Positions 51,429-63,300 of a DNA stretch of 64,000 nt are shown here, in pieces. This DNA comes from Paraburkholderia bryophila (GTDB taxonomy: Bacteria; Pseudomonadota; Gammaproteobacteria; Burkholderiales; Burkholderiaceae): NCBI RefSeq assembly GCF_013409255.1, contig NZ_JACCAS010000002.1, positions 1,736,001-1,800,000 of the forward strand. The letters are read 5' to 3'. A program made the position numbers and the translations under genes. How positions within the stretch are numbered: the stretch's first letter is position 1; every line of letters begins with the position of its first letter. The notes beneath the pieces were generated by a model. That model did no database searches. It was given only the letters and a program-made list of their open reading frames with translations, and was not told the origin of the DNA.

Positions 51429-53282
51429 ATGAAGCGGACCTTCAAACGCGCGATCAGACGTGCGGTCGAACGCCCCGCGCCCCGTCTTGCGCATTGCACG
51501 CTGGCGATTCTCGCCGGCACGGCGGCGGCGCGCGGCTATGCGCAAACGCCGCCGGGCTTGCCGAATGTCGGCGCGTTGGGCGGCGCGGCCTTCGGCGTGC
51601 CGGCGCGCGTCGAACAGGATCCCGCGCAACGCCTGTTGCAGGAGCAACGCGACCGGCAGCGGCGCGACGAGATCCAGCAACCGCCCGCGCAGATCGACGT
51701 GCCGCAGCAGGCGGTCGTCAATCTGCCCGAAGGCGCGGACGTCGAAACGCTGCCCGACGTCGAGCCGCTGTTCAGGATCGAGCACATCGAATTCATCGGC
51801 GATACCGTGCTCGGCAAGAGCGAACTCGATACGATCGCCGCGCCGTTTATCGGCAAGCAACTGGGCCGCAATCGCATCAACCTGCTGCTGCGCCGCGTGA
51901 CCGAAGCGTTCATCGCGCGAGGCTACATCACGACGCGTGCCTACCTCGGCGCGCAGAATCTCGCCTCCGGCACGCTGAAAGTTAATCTCGTCGATGGCAA
52001 GGTGTCGGCCTTTACGCTGAACGGTCACCCGCTGCGTCCACGCGATCCGAACGAGCCGTGGTACACCACGCACGGCGGCGGCCTGCTGACCGACGCGGGC
52101 ACCGCGTGGGCGTTCGCCGACAGCCGTGGCGACGTGCTGCGTCTGCCCGATCTCGAACAGGGCGTCGACCAGATCAACCGGCTGCGGCGCAATAAGGCCG
52201 AGATCCAGATCATGCCGGGCGAGACGCCGGGCGATTCGGTCGTGGCGATCACCAACCACTACGGCGATCGCGTTTTCTACGACCTCGGTATCGACAACTA
52301 CGGCAGCTCGCAAACCGGCACGCTGCGCTATCGGGCCGGCGTGGAAGCGGACAACCTGATCGGTTTGCAGGAATCGTTGTCGTTCAACTATGTCGGCACC
52401 CAGGACAGCAACGCGGTGGTGTTTTCCGCGGCGGCGCCGTACGGGTATCAGACCTTCAGCTATACGACGTCGCTCTCCGAATACCAGCAGACCATCAGCG
52501 ACGTCGCGCTGCTCCAGGGCCGCACGTTCAGCCAGACGCTCGGCTGGAACGACGTGCTGACACGCTCGCGTGCCGGGCGCACGAGTGTGGACGTGACGCT
52601 CACCAAGATGCGTACGGAGCGCTCGCTGAACGGCATCGACCTGCTGCCGCAAGACCTCACGGTGTTGCGCGTCGGCCTGAACGGTTTGCGCCGTTTCGTC
52701 GCGCACGATCAGGCGGCGGCCGCGACGTGGGACGTCGGCGTGTCGCAAGGCTTGCCGTGGCTTTCCGCGAGTCACGACGGCCCCGGCATCGACGAGGTCG
52801 ACGCGCACAGCCAGTTCACCAAACTCGACGCAACCGCCACGCTGCAGGTCGCGCTCGGCACGCTGGCGGGCACGCAATGGACCTATCGCGGCACCTTGCG
52901 CGGCCAGTACAGCCATGTCGCGCTGTTCGGCAACGAGCAGATCTTCCTCGGCGGCATGGATTCCGTGCGCGGCTTTACCGAAGGCGGCATTGCCGGCGAC
53001 AGCGGTTTCTATCTGCGTAACGAGGCCGCCTGGCAAAACGTGCCGGCCTGGCGCGACCTGCAAATCGAACCCTATGTGTTTCTCGACGGCGGCAAATCGC
53101 ATCTGGTCGCCCAGGGCGGCTGGCCGACGCTGATGGGCACCGGCCTCGGCGCGCGCATGCAATGGCGCCACAACGCCCATACCGTCACCAGCGAGGTGCT
53201 GCTTGGGCAGGCCTTGCTACAACCGGCCGCACTCGGCAAAAAAGCCACGGTGCTGCTGGCCACTCTCAACTGGTCGCTCTGA
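51429..53282 (+). CDS. Two-partner secretion outer-membrane transporter (TpsB, FhaC/ShlB family)
   Basis: A 617-residue Omp85-superfamily transporter. After a signal peptide (core LAILAGTAAARGYAQ) come a Pro/Gln-rich helix-linker, POTRA domains (about residues 100-260; FRIEHIEFIGDTVLGKSELD, RGYITTRAYLGAQNLASGTL) and a 16-strand barrel. The barrel contains VRGFTEGGIAGDSGFYLRNE, the conserved VRGY/F-type loop-6 motif. It should export the flanking exoproteins. The frame opens at 51405 and overlaps the exoprotein stop; ATG 51417 (ATGA overlap) and 51429 (GAGGTC upstream) are both possible, and I use 51429. Confidence 0.93.
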   Translation: MKRTFKRAIRRAVERPAPRLAHCTLAILAGTAAARGYAQTPPGLPNVGALGGAAFGVPARVEQDPAQRLLQEQRDRQRRDEIQQPPAQIDVPQQAVVNLPEGADVETLPDVEPLFRIEHIEFIGDTVLGKSELDTIAAPFIGKQLGRNRINLLLRRVTEAFIARGYITTRAYLGAQNLASGTLKVNLVDGKVSAFTLNGHPLRPRDPNEPWYTTHGGGLLTDAGTAWAFADSRGDVLRLPDLEQGVDQINRLRRNKAEIQIMPGETPGDSVVAITNHYGDRVFYDLGIDNYGSSQTGTLRYRAGVEADNLIGLQESLSFNYVGTQDSNAVVFSAAAPYGYQTFSYTTSLSEYQQTISDVALLQGRTFSQTLGWNDVLTRSRAGRTSVDVTLTKMRTERSLNGIDLLPQDLTVLRVGLNGLRRFVAHDQAAAATWDVGVSQGLPWLSASHDGPGIDEVDAHSQFTKLDATATLQVALGTLAGTQWTYRGTLRGQYSHVALFGNEQIFLGGMDSVRGFTEGGIAGDSGFYLRNEAAWQNVPAWRDLQIEPYVFLDGGKSHLVAQGGWPTLMGTGLGARMQWRHNAHTVTSEVLLGQALLQPAALGKKATVLLATLNWSL

Positions 53283-53292
53283 AGAGGTTGCT

Positions 53293-54213
53293 ATGAAAAA
53301 TCGTCCGCTCGCACAGGGTTTCACCGTCGTGATTCGTCACGCTGCACTGGTTGCCACGCTGGGTCTCGCGGTGGGCTGCTTGCCGGCCGCGCAGGCCGCC
53401 ACCAAGACCACCGCGAAAGCGTCCGCCGACAAGACTTTGGACGCCGTCGGCGGGCCGCTGCCCGCGAACGCGGTGGCGCGCGTGAACAACGTGCTGATCA
53501 CGCAGGATCAACTCGACCAGGCGGTCCGCGCGCTCAATGTGGCGGACACGCCCGCATTGCGCACTTCGGTGAAGAACCAGTTGATCGCGCGCGAACTGTT
53601 CCGCCAGGCCGCCGAGAAACAGCATTACGATTCGCGTCCGCAAGTCACGGCCGCCGTCGAACAGGCGAAGACCGCCGCGATGACGGCGGCTTACCTGCGC
53701 GACGAGGTGAAGCCCGCGCCCGTCACCGATGCCGACGTCAAGGCGAAATACGACGCCATCGTCGCGACGCTGGGTGAGAGCGAATACAAGCCGAGCGCGA
53801 TCGCCGTGAAGGACGCAGACACCGCCCAAACGGTGCTCACGCAACTGAAAAAGGGCACCGACTTCGCGCAACTCGCGAAGCAGTACAGCCAGGCGCCCGG
53901 CGCGGCGCAAGGCGGCGCGCTCAACTGGATTTCGTTCAAGACGCCGATCCAGGCCGGCAACACGCAGAACTGGCCGCAGCCGCTCGCCGAAGCGCTCGTC
54001 AAGCTGCCGCAAGGCGGCGTATCGAGCACGCCGGTGCAGATCGGCGACGCGTACTGGATTTTGCGCGTCGACGAAAAGCGTCCGACCCAGATTCCGCAGT
54101 ACGACACGATCAAGGACGCGCTGCGCAAACAGCTCGAACAGGTCGCGCTGGAGAAGGCCACGGCGCAGGTAGTGGTCGATCTAATGAAGAACGCGAAGAT
54201 TCAGCAGCAGTAA
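53293..54213 (+). CDS. Periplasmic parvulin-type peptidyl-prolyl isomerase/chaperone
   Basis: A 306-residue secreted protein. The signal peptide ends LPAAQAA and has a cysteine (AVGCLP) that does not form a standard lipobox. A SurA/PpiD-like helical N-terminal region (ARVNNVLITQDQLDQAVRAL) is followed by a parvulin domain (about residues 165-265; LKKGTDFAQLAKQYSQAPGA, GGALNWISFKTP) and a C-terminal helix. It lies ten bases after the tpsB-like gene, inside the secretion locus. The Bordetella parvulin Par27 is a known chaperone of the exoprotein FhaB, so a role in keeping the giant exoprotein unfolded in the periplasm is likely. Confidence 0.9.
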   Translation: MKNRPLAQGFTVVIRHAALVATLGLAVGCLPAAQAATKTTAKASADKTLDAVGGPLPANAVARVNNVLITQDQLDQAVRALNVADTPALRTSVKNQLIARELFRQAAEKQHYDSRPQVTAAVEQAKTAAMTAAYLRDEVKPAPVTDADVKAKYDAIVATLGESEYKPSAIAVKDADTAQTVLTQLKKGTDFAQLAKQYSQAPGAAQGGALNWISFKTPIQAGNTQNWPQPLAEALVKLPQGGVSSTPVQIGDAYWILRVDEKRPTQIPQYDTIKDALRKQLEQVALEKATAQVVVDLMKNAKIQQQ

Positions 54214-54362
54214 AGCAGCAGTAAAGCAGCACGAATTTGCCCGGCATAGCGACCGGGGCAAACGGGGCGCAGTGAGTGTGGCCAGGTCGGCCCGCCACTG
54301 CGGCCATGACGCGTGTCGGTCAACGCGCGTCATGGATAAAAACGAAGAAGAAAGAGAACAAC

Positions 54363-57300
54363 ATGAACACGTCAGCGCGCAACGCTTTAAGGCAACTTGA
54401 GCAAGGTCGCCGGGTACGGGACGAACGGTTCGACGTCGATCACCAGCCGGCACGGCCGTGGTGGTCCGTCGGCACGTCGCCGCGCCCGCACGGCCTATGG
54501 CAGCGCGCTGTCTCGGCGCTGGTCGCGTTGACGCTGTTCGCCGGGCCGCTATCGATCACGTTCGAACAAAGCCGCGACGCGGCCGGCGTGCTGGCCGGCG
54601 GCAGTCATCGTCTGGATGACGAAGCATGGCAACGCATCATCGACCTGAGCTTTGTACGTGTGCGCTTTGAGATGCAGATGGCGCAGGCCGCGCCGATCGT
54701 CGACCCGAGCGCGCCGATCACGTTTCAACCGAAGATCACGCAGACCACCGGCGCGAATGGCGGCGTCCCTGTGGTCAACATCACCGCGCCGAATGCGGCC
54801 GGGATTTCGCTGAACAAATTCCAGACCTTCAATATCGACCCGATCGGGTTGATTCTGAACAACAGCCTGACGGGCGGCACGTCGCTGACGGGCGGCAATC
54901 TGCAGGCCAATCCGAATCTGGCCGGCCGTACGGCGAGCGTGATCGTCAACCAGGTTACGTCGACGGGCGCCGCCTACGCGAGCTTGCTGAACGGTCCGCT
55001 CGAAGTGTTCGGCGCGCCGGCCACCGTGATCATCGCGAACCCGAACGGCATCACGACGAACGGCACCGGCTTCACGAACACGATCGGCGTGACGCTCTCG
55101 ACCGGTACGCCGCAGTTTCTGAGCGACCTGAAGGGCACGCCCACCGACTTCAACAACGCGCAGGCGATCGGCTACAGCGTGGTCGGCGGTCATATCCAGA
55201 TTGAAGGCAACGCGGGCGTGAACGGCCCCGGCGCGGGTATCGAAGGAACGGTCGGCACGATCGACCTGATCGGCGAAACCATCGGCGTCAACGCGCCGTT
55301 GTATGCCGGCTCGCGAATCAACGCGATTGCCGGGCGCCAGTTCGTGCTGCCGTCGGCGGTGAGCAGCAACGGCACCACGTATGCGACGTCGGCGAACGGG
55401 GCGGATAACAGCGCCAACGCGATCAATAACGCCAACGGCCACGCCAACAACGGTCTGGCCATCGACGCCACCGCGTTCGGCGCGATGACGGCCGGCCAGA
55501 TCCAGGTGATCGGCACGGCGGCCGGCATGGGCGTGCGCACCGACGCGCAAATGGCCGCCAACACCGGCGACCTGCTGCTGTCGTCGAACGGCGACCTGAC
55601 GGTCAACGGCTCGGCCGCGCAACAGCAGGCGACGCTGCAAGCGGGCGGCAATCTGTCGATGACCGGCGCGCACGTCGGCATCAACGGTTACACGATCAAT
55701 GCGAACGGCGACGTCACGTCGACCGGCACGATCCAGACGGGCGGCAAGCTCGCGGTGACGGCGGGTGGCAACGTCAACCTGGCGAACGCGCAGTCGAACG
55801 GCGACACGGCGGTCAACGGCGGCGCGAGCGTCGCGCTCGGCGACGTGCAGACCGGCGGCGCACTCGCGGTGACCGCGCAGGGCAATGACGGCACGGGCGA
55901 CATCAATCTGAACGGCACGTCCGTGATGAGCGGCGCGACCCATCTGCAGGCGGCGCGCGATGTCAACGTGAACGGGCAGACCAACGGCAGCACGATGCAG
56001 GTGACGGGGCAGCGCAACGTCAATGTGAACTCGAGCGGCGTTTTACGCACCACGGGCGATCTGACGGTGGCGGCGACCCAAGGCAGCCTCACATCGAGCG
56101 GCAATGTGGCGGCCGGCGGGCAGGTCACGCTGACGACCGGGCAGGACGTGCGGTTTACCGGCGCGTTGCAGGCCAACCACGATTTGCAGGTGAACGCCGG
56201 CAACAGCGCGACGCTGGCCGATACGCAGGTGGGCGGCGCGTTGCGGGTCACGGCGAACGGCACTTCGAACGGCGATGCGACCTTCAACGGCAACACCCAG
56301 GTAGTGGGCGCGGCGGCCGTGCAGGCGGCGCGCGATGTCGTCGTGAACGGCACGCTTGCGAGCGGTGCGCAGGTCACGCTGAATGGGCAGCGCAATGTCA
56401 CGGTCGCGAACACCGGGACCGTGCAGGCGAACGGCGATCTGAACATGACGGCGGCGACCGGCAACGTCACGTCCAGCGGCACGCTCACCACGGCGGAGAA
56501 CCTGAACGCGACGGCCGGCCAGGACGTGGCGCTGACCGGCACGACCGGCGCGGTCGCGAATACGAGCTTGCGCGCGGGCCGCGATCTGACGGTCGGCGGG
56601 ACGCTGAACGGCCAGGGCACGGCGACGCTGACGGCGGGGCGCGACGCGTTGCTCGGCGGCACCAGCGGCTTTACGCACGACGTCACCGTGAACGCGGCGA
56701 ACAACCTCACCGTGAGCGGCACGCTGATCGGCATGGCCACGCTGACGCTGACCGCGGGTCAGGCGGCGACGCTCAACAACGTGCAGTCGACTGCCGCGTT
56801 GCAGGTTGCCGCCAACGGCGGCCCGTTGACGATCAACGGCACGGTGACTTCGCTGGCGGGTGCGTCGCTGACGTCGGGCGGCGATTTCGCCGTCAACGGT
56901 ACGTTGCAGAGCAACGCGGCGTTGAGCGTGGCGAGCGGCGGCAATCTGTCGGTGGCCGGCACGGTCAACACGTTGTCGACCGGGGCATTCAATGCCGCGC
57001 GCGACTTCAATATCGCCGGTACGTTGCAGACGAGCCATTCGCTGAGCGTCACGAACGGCGGTAACGCCGTCATCTCCGGCACCGTCAATTCGTTGGCCGA
57101 CGCGTCGATCACGTCGGGCGGCAACGTCGGTGTCAATGGACTTCTGCAAGGCGTCGGTGCCCTGCTGGTCACAAGCGGCGGCGATACGTCGGTGGGCGGC
57201 ACGGTGCTGTCGACCAGCGACGTCACGCTGCGCAACGCATCAGGATCGATGACCAGCACGGGCACGTTGCAAGCGGGCGGCAAGCTGCTGATCGACGCGG

Positions 57301-60300
57301 CGCAGTCGGTCGATCTGGGGCATCGCGACACCACCGCGCAAGGCGATCTGACCGTCAACGCCGGCCAGAACCTGACCATGAACGGCACAGTGACGGGCCA
57401 GGGCAACGGCACGCTGACGGTGGGCGGCGCGATCGCCGGTTCGGCGGCGGCGGCGTTTGTCGGCGCGGCGACGCTGCGGTCCGGCGGCGATACCACGCTG
57501 ACCGGCTCGCTGCAGGGCAATACGGTGCAGACCGGCGCGGGCGGTTCGGCGACGCTGCATGACGTGATGGCGGCTTCGACGCTGTCGCTGTCGGCGGCGA
57601 ACGATCTCGCCACCAATGGCACGGTCTTGAGTCATGCCACCGTCGATCTGAATGCGGGACGCGACCTGACGACGAGCGGTCCGGTGCAGTCGATCGACAA
57701 TATGACGTTCACGGCGGGGCGCGATCTGAACGCGACCGGCGCGCTGACCGTGCAGACCAACGACCTGCGCATCACGGCGGGCAATAACGCCAGCATCGCG
57801 GACGCGCAAGTGGGCGGCGCGTTCACGATCGCCGCGAACGGTGTGAACGGCGCTGGCGGTCCCAACGGGCTGACCGGCGGCGACATCACGTTCAACGGCA
57901 CGATGACGACGGTCGGGGCATTGACCGCGCAAGCGGCGCGCGACGTGGTCGTCAACGGTAAAACGGCGGGTGGCGGCGTGACCGGTCTGCAGGCGGGCCG
58001 CGATGTGCAGGTGAACGGCACGCTGGCGAGCACGTCGCAGGCAACGCTCGACGCCCAGCGCAATGTCGGCGTGGCGACGAGTGGCGTCGTGCAGGCCAAC
58101 GGCCCTCTCGCGATCACGGCGCACACCGGCAACGTCACCTCGACCGGCACGCTGCAAGGCGCGGCCAACCTCGACGTGAACGGCGGCCAGGACGTGGCGC
58201 TGACGGGCACGACCGGGTCGATCGGCGCGGCGAATCTGCAGGCGGGTCACGATCTGACGATCGGCGGCACGTTGGCGGGGCAGAGCGGCGCCACGCTTGC
58301 CGCGGGTCACGATGTGACCGCGGGCGGCAGCATCGGTTATATGAACGACGTCGGCGTGACCGCGGGCAACAATCTCGCGGTGACCGGGTCGCTGGTCGGC
58401 GCCGGTGTGACGCTGACGGCGGCGCAGGCCGTGACGCTCAACAACGTGCAGTCGGACCACGCGTTGCAGGTCGCGGCCAACGGCGGCGCGCTGACCGTGA
58501 GCGGCACGGTCACTTCGCTTTCCACGGCCACGCTGAATTCGGCCGGCGATTTTGTCGTCAACGGCACGCTGCAAAGCGCAAATCAGCTCGCTATTACGAG
58601 CGGCGGCAAAACCGCGATTGCGGGGACGGTGACGTCGCTGTCGACCACTTCGGTGACGTCGGCGTCGGACGTTACCGTCGGCGGTGCGCTGCAGAGCACG
58701 GGCGCATTGACCGTGACCAGCGGCGGCAATACGTCGATTACATCGCCCACGGGCATGGTGCAGTCGAATGGCGATCTGACGTTGCGCAATGCGTCGGGCT
58801 CGCTGACGAGCGTCGGCTCCATTCAGACGAACGGCAACCTGCTGATCGATGCCGCACAATCGGTCGACCTCGGCACGCAGAGCACCACGGCGCTCGGCAA
58901 TCTGACGGTGAACGCCGGGCAGAATCTGACCATGAACGGCGCAGTCGGCGCACAAGGCAACGGCACGCTGAACGCAGGCGGCGCGATTGCTGGCGCGGCA
59001 ACGGCCGCCTTCGGTCAGGCGCTGAATGTCAGTTCCGGCACGGATACGACGCTCACCGGCTCGCTGCGCGGCAATACCGTGCAGACGTCCGCAGGCGGAT
59101 CGGCCACGCTGAACACTGTTACGTCTGCGTCCACGCTTTCGCTCGCGGCCAATGGCGATCTCGGCACGACCGGCGCGGTCACCAGCGGCGCAACGGCGAC
59201 GCTGAACGCAGGCGGCAACCTCAACCTCGGCGGACCGCTTCAGGCGGTCGGCGATACCCACTTCAGCGCGTTGAGCGGCAGCGTCGTATCGACGGGTTCG
59301 GTCGCCACCAATGGCGCATTCAACGTGCAGGCCGGGACGGATATCACGCTCGGCGGCCCGGCGGCGGCCTCGCTCGGCATGACGCTGGCGGCCGCGCGCA
59401 ATGTCAGCGCGACCGGTGCGCTGAGCGTACTGGCCGGCGATCTGCAGATTACCGCCGGCAACAACGTCGGCGTGACCGACACGCAGGTGAGCGGCGCATT
59501 CGGTGTGGTCGCGAAGGGTGTCAACGGCGCGGCGGCGGGCGGCGACGTGACGTTCAACGGCACGGCGATCGCGCTCGGCGCAACGAGCGTCCAGGCGGCG
59601 CGCGACGTGATCGTCAACGGCATGCTGGCCGGCGGCGGCGACGGCACGCCAGGCGCCAGCGCGACGGGCAACAGCCCGACGACCGTGCAGGCAGGTCGCG
59701 ACGTGAACGTCGCCGGTTTGCTGGCCGGCGGCGCACAACTCGGCGTGACGGCGCAGCGCAACGTCGCGGTGGGCACGAACGGCACCGTCGAAGCGGCGGG
59801 CGATCTGAGCGTGGCGGCGACCACGGGCGGCGTGACGTCGACGGGAACGTTGAACAGTCAATCCACGCTGCACGTCAACGCGGCGCAGGATGTGTCGCTC
59901 ACGGGCGTGGCCAGCGTGGTTGGGGCGACGACGCTCAACGCGGGTCATGACCTGACGGTCGGCGGTACCTTCGTCGGTAAGAGCGGCGCGACGCTCGGCG
60001 CGGGGCACGATGCCACGCTGGGCGGCTCCAGCAGTTTCTCCGGCGATACGTCGGTCAACGCGGGCAACAACCTCACGGTCAGCGGCGCGCAGGTCGGTGC
60101 GGGGGTTTCGCTGACGGCGGGGCAGGCAGCGACGCTCAACAATGTGCAATCGAACAACGCGTTGCAGGTGGCCGCGAACGGCGGCCCGCTCACGATCAAC
60201 GGCACGGTGGCGTCGCTGTCGACGGCTACGCTGAGTGCCGTCGGCGACTTTTCCGTCAACGGCATTCTGCAGAGCGCGGACACGCTCAGCGCGACGAGCG

Positions 60301-63300
60301 GCGGCAAGTTCACCGTGCCCGGCGCGATCAATTCGCTGACCGGCGGCACGTTCAGTTCGAGCGGTGACTTCACGGTCGGCGGCAGCTTGCAGACCACCGG
60401 CGCGCTCGGTATCACCAGCGGCGGCAATACGTCCATCGCGGGTACGGTTAATTCGCTCGCGGGCGGCGCGCTGAAATCGACGGGCAACGTCGCGGTGACC
60501 GGCACCTTGCAAGCCGCTCAAGCGCTCGACGTGACGAGCGGCGCCGACACGACGAATAGCGGAACGATCCGTTCGACCAACGGCAACCTGAGCCTGCACA
60601 ACGCGGCCGGTTCGCTGACCAGCACCGGCACGCTGGAGTCGGGCGGCAATCTCGCGATCGACGCCGCGCAATCGGTCGACCTCGGCACGCAAGGCACGAC
60701 AACGCTCGGCAACCTCACCGTCAACGCCGGCCAGAATCTGACGATGAACGGTTCGGTGGCGGCGCAGGGCAACGGTACGTTGACCGCGGGCGGCACGATT
60801 GCGGGCGGTGCCACGGCGGCGTTCGGCCAGGCGGCCGTGCTCAGTTCCGGCGGCGATACGAACCTCACCGGTTCGCTGCGCGGCAGCACCGTGCAGACCA
60901 ACGCGGGCGGCTCCGCTTTCGTGCACGACGTGCTGTCGGTGTCGACGCTTTCTTTGGCGGCGAACCAGGACGTGAATGTCAGCGGCGCGGTGACTAGCGG
61001 CGCTACCGCGGCCTTGCAGGCCGGCGGCAATTTGAACCTCGCCACGTCGAGCGCGATCCAGTCGGTCGGCGATACGTCGCTGACGGCGGTGAGCGGCAGC
61101 GTGACGTCGACGGGTGCGATTGTCAGCAACGGCGCGCTCAACACGAAAGCCGGCACGGATATCAACCTTGGCGGCACCGCCAATGTGACGGGAAATACGA
61201 CGCTCAATGCGTCGAACAACGTCAACCTGAACGGCAGCTTCGCGGGCAGCGGCGCGTTCGCCGCGCAAGCCGGTTCGGCGATCAACCTCGGCAGCGCGGC
61301 TAGCGCGGCCTCAACGCTCGACACGTCGTTGAAGGCGGGCAGCGACATCAATCTTGCCGGCACGCTTACGAGTCACGGCGGTTTGAATGCGCAGGCCGGG
61401 CGCGATATCGCGGTCGGCGGCGCGATCACGACGGCGCTCGATACGCTCTTCAACGCCGGGCGCGACATCAATGTGTCGGGCACGCTCGCGGGTGTCGGTT
61501 CGGGCAGCGTTGCCGCGGGTCGCGACATCATCGGCGCGGGGACGTTTGCGTTTGGACAGGCGGCGACGCTCAGCGCGGCTCGCGATGTCGTGCAGGGCGG
61601 TTTGATTCAGGGGCAAACGATTCAGGTGAGCGCTGCGGGCAACGCGACGGTGACCAACATCACGTCCGCTGGGACGCTTTCGCTGGCCGCCAACGGCACG
61701 AATACGGCGACCGGTCCAGGTAACCTCATTGTCAACGGCACGGCCACCGCGGCGGGCGCCGTGACGGCGACCGCGCAGAACGACGCGACGATAGCCGGCA
61801 AACTCGAAAGCGGTGCGAGCCTCGGCCTCACTGCACAGCAGAGCGTGGCGATCAGCGGCGCAATTCAATCCGTCGGCGATATGAACGTCACGGCGCAGGC
61901 GGGCAGTCTCACTGCGACGGGCGGCATCAACAGCGGCGGCAAGCTCGCCGTGTTGACGGGCCTCGATCTGTCGCTGGGAACGGCGTCGAGCACGAGTGCC
62001 GTTAGCGACATGACGCTCGGCGTGGGCCGCGACGCGAGCCTGAACGGTTTGCTGATCGGCGGAACCAGCGGCGTGATTACGACGGGCCGCGATCTCAACG
62101 GTTCGGGCACGCAGGCGTTCACGGGCGCCGCCACGCTGAGCGCACAGCGCGAACTCGCGTTGACCGGTGCGCTTCAGGCGAATGCCATCGGCGCGACTGG
62201 CGGCGACAGCGCCAGCTTGCACGACGTCAATTCGGCGACGACGCTCGCCGTCACCGCGCAAGGCAATGTCGGCGCGGGCGATGCTTCGATCACCGGCACC
62301 GCGACCGCAGCGGGCACTGCGACGGTCAATGCCGCGCGCGATGTGCTGGTCAGCGGATCGCTGGCCAACGGCAGCACGCAGACGTTGAACGCCGCGCGCA
62401 ACATCTCGGTGACCGGCGCCGTAAAGGCGGCCGGTGATCTGAATGCAACCGCCACGACTGGCAACATCGCGTTGTCGGGCACCACGACCACGGCGGGCGC
62501 GCTGAATCTCACGTCCGGGCTCGATACGCAACTCGGCGGCCAGGTGGCCGCTGCGAATCAGGCGACCGTGCAGGCCGGTCGCGACATCGATCTGAACGGC
62601 GCGCTGGCGGGGCAGATGGGCGGCACGCTGACGGCGGCGGGGAATATCGCCGGAGCGGGTTCGACGGCGTTTTCGCAAGCCGCGACGCTCAATGCATCGA
62701 ACAACATTGCACTGACTGGTCCGCTGCAAGGCGGCAGCCTCGCGTTGACGGCCGGCAACAGCGCGGCGCTCGCGAATGTGCAAGCCGTGACCGGCGGTCT
62801 TGCCATCACGGCGAACGGCAATGCGGGCGGCGGCGATATCACGGTGAGCGGCGCAGCGACCGCATTCGGCGCATTGTCGCTGCAGGCGGCGCGCGACACC
62901 AGCGTGACCGGCGCGATCAATACCGGCGGTGCGACCACCGTCAACGCGGGACGCAACGTCACGCTCGGCGACGTCAATGCATCCGGCGATATGGCGCTGA
63001 CGGCCACCAGCGGCAACCTTGGCGTCGGGAATCTCACGACGCAGGGCAATCTGGGTGTGAACGCCGGTCAGGCACTGACCGTTGCGGGCGCAACGGTCGC
63101 CGGCGGCAATGCGCAGTTGAAGTCCGGCGGCGATATGACGCTGACGGGCAGCATCGGCGCGCAGAACGCCGGGTCGTTGAGTGCGGGCGGCTCGATCAAC
63201 GCGGCATCGGTGGCCTTCGGGCAACAGGCGACGCTCAACGCCGGCGGCAGCATCGGCGTGACCGGCAGCGTGGCGACCAACGGTGCGCTTAGCGCGACGG

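Noticed and set aside
57240..61268. Very long minus-strand open frame (1342 codons) inside the giant exoprotein gene, and a similar one at 61311-63947
   Set aside because: Arg/Ala/His-rich composition with no domain, arising from the repetitive GC-rich codon pattern of the sense gene, which has a continuous plus-strand frame with TPS domain, signal region and ribosome site.
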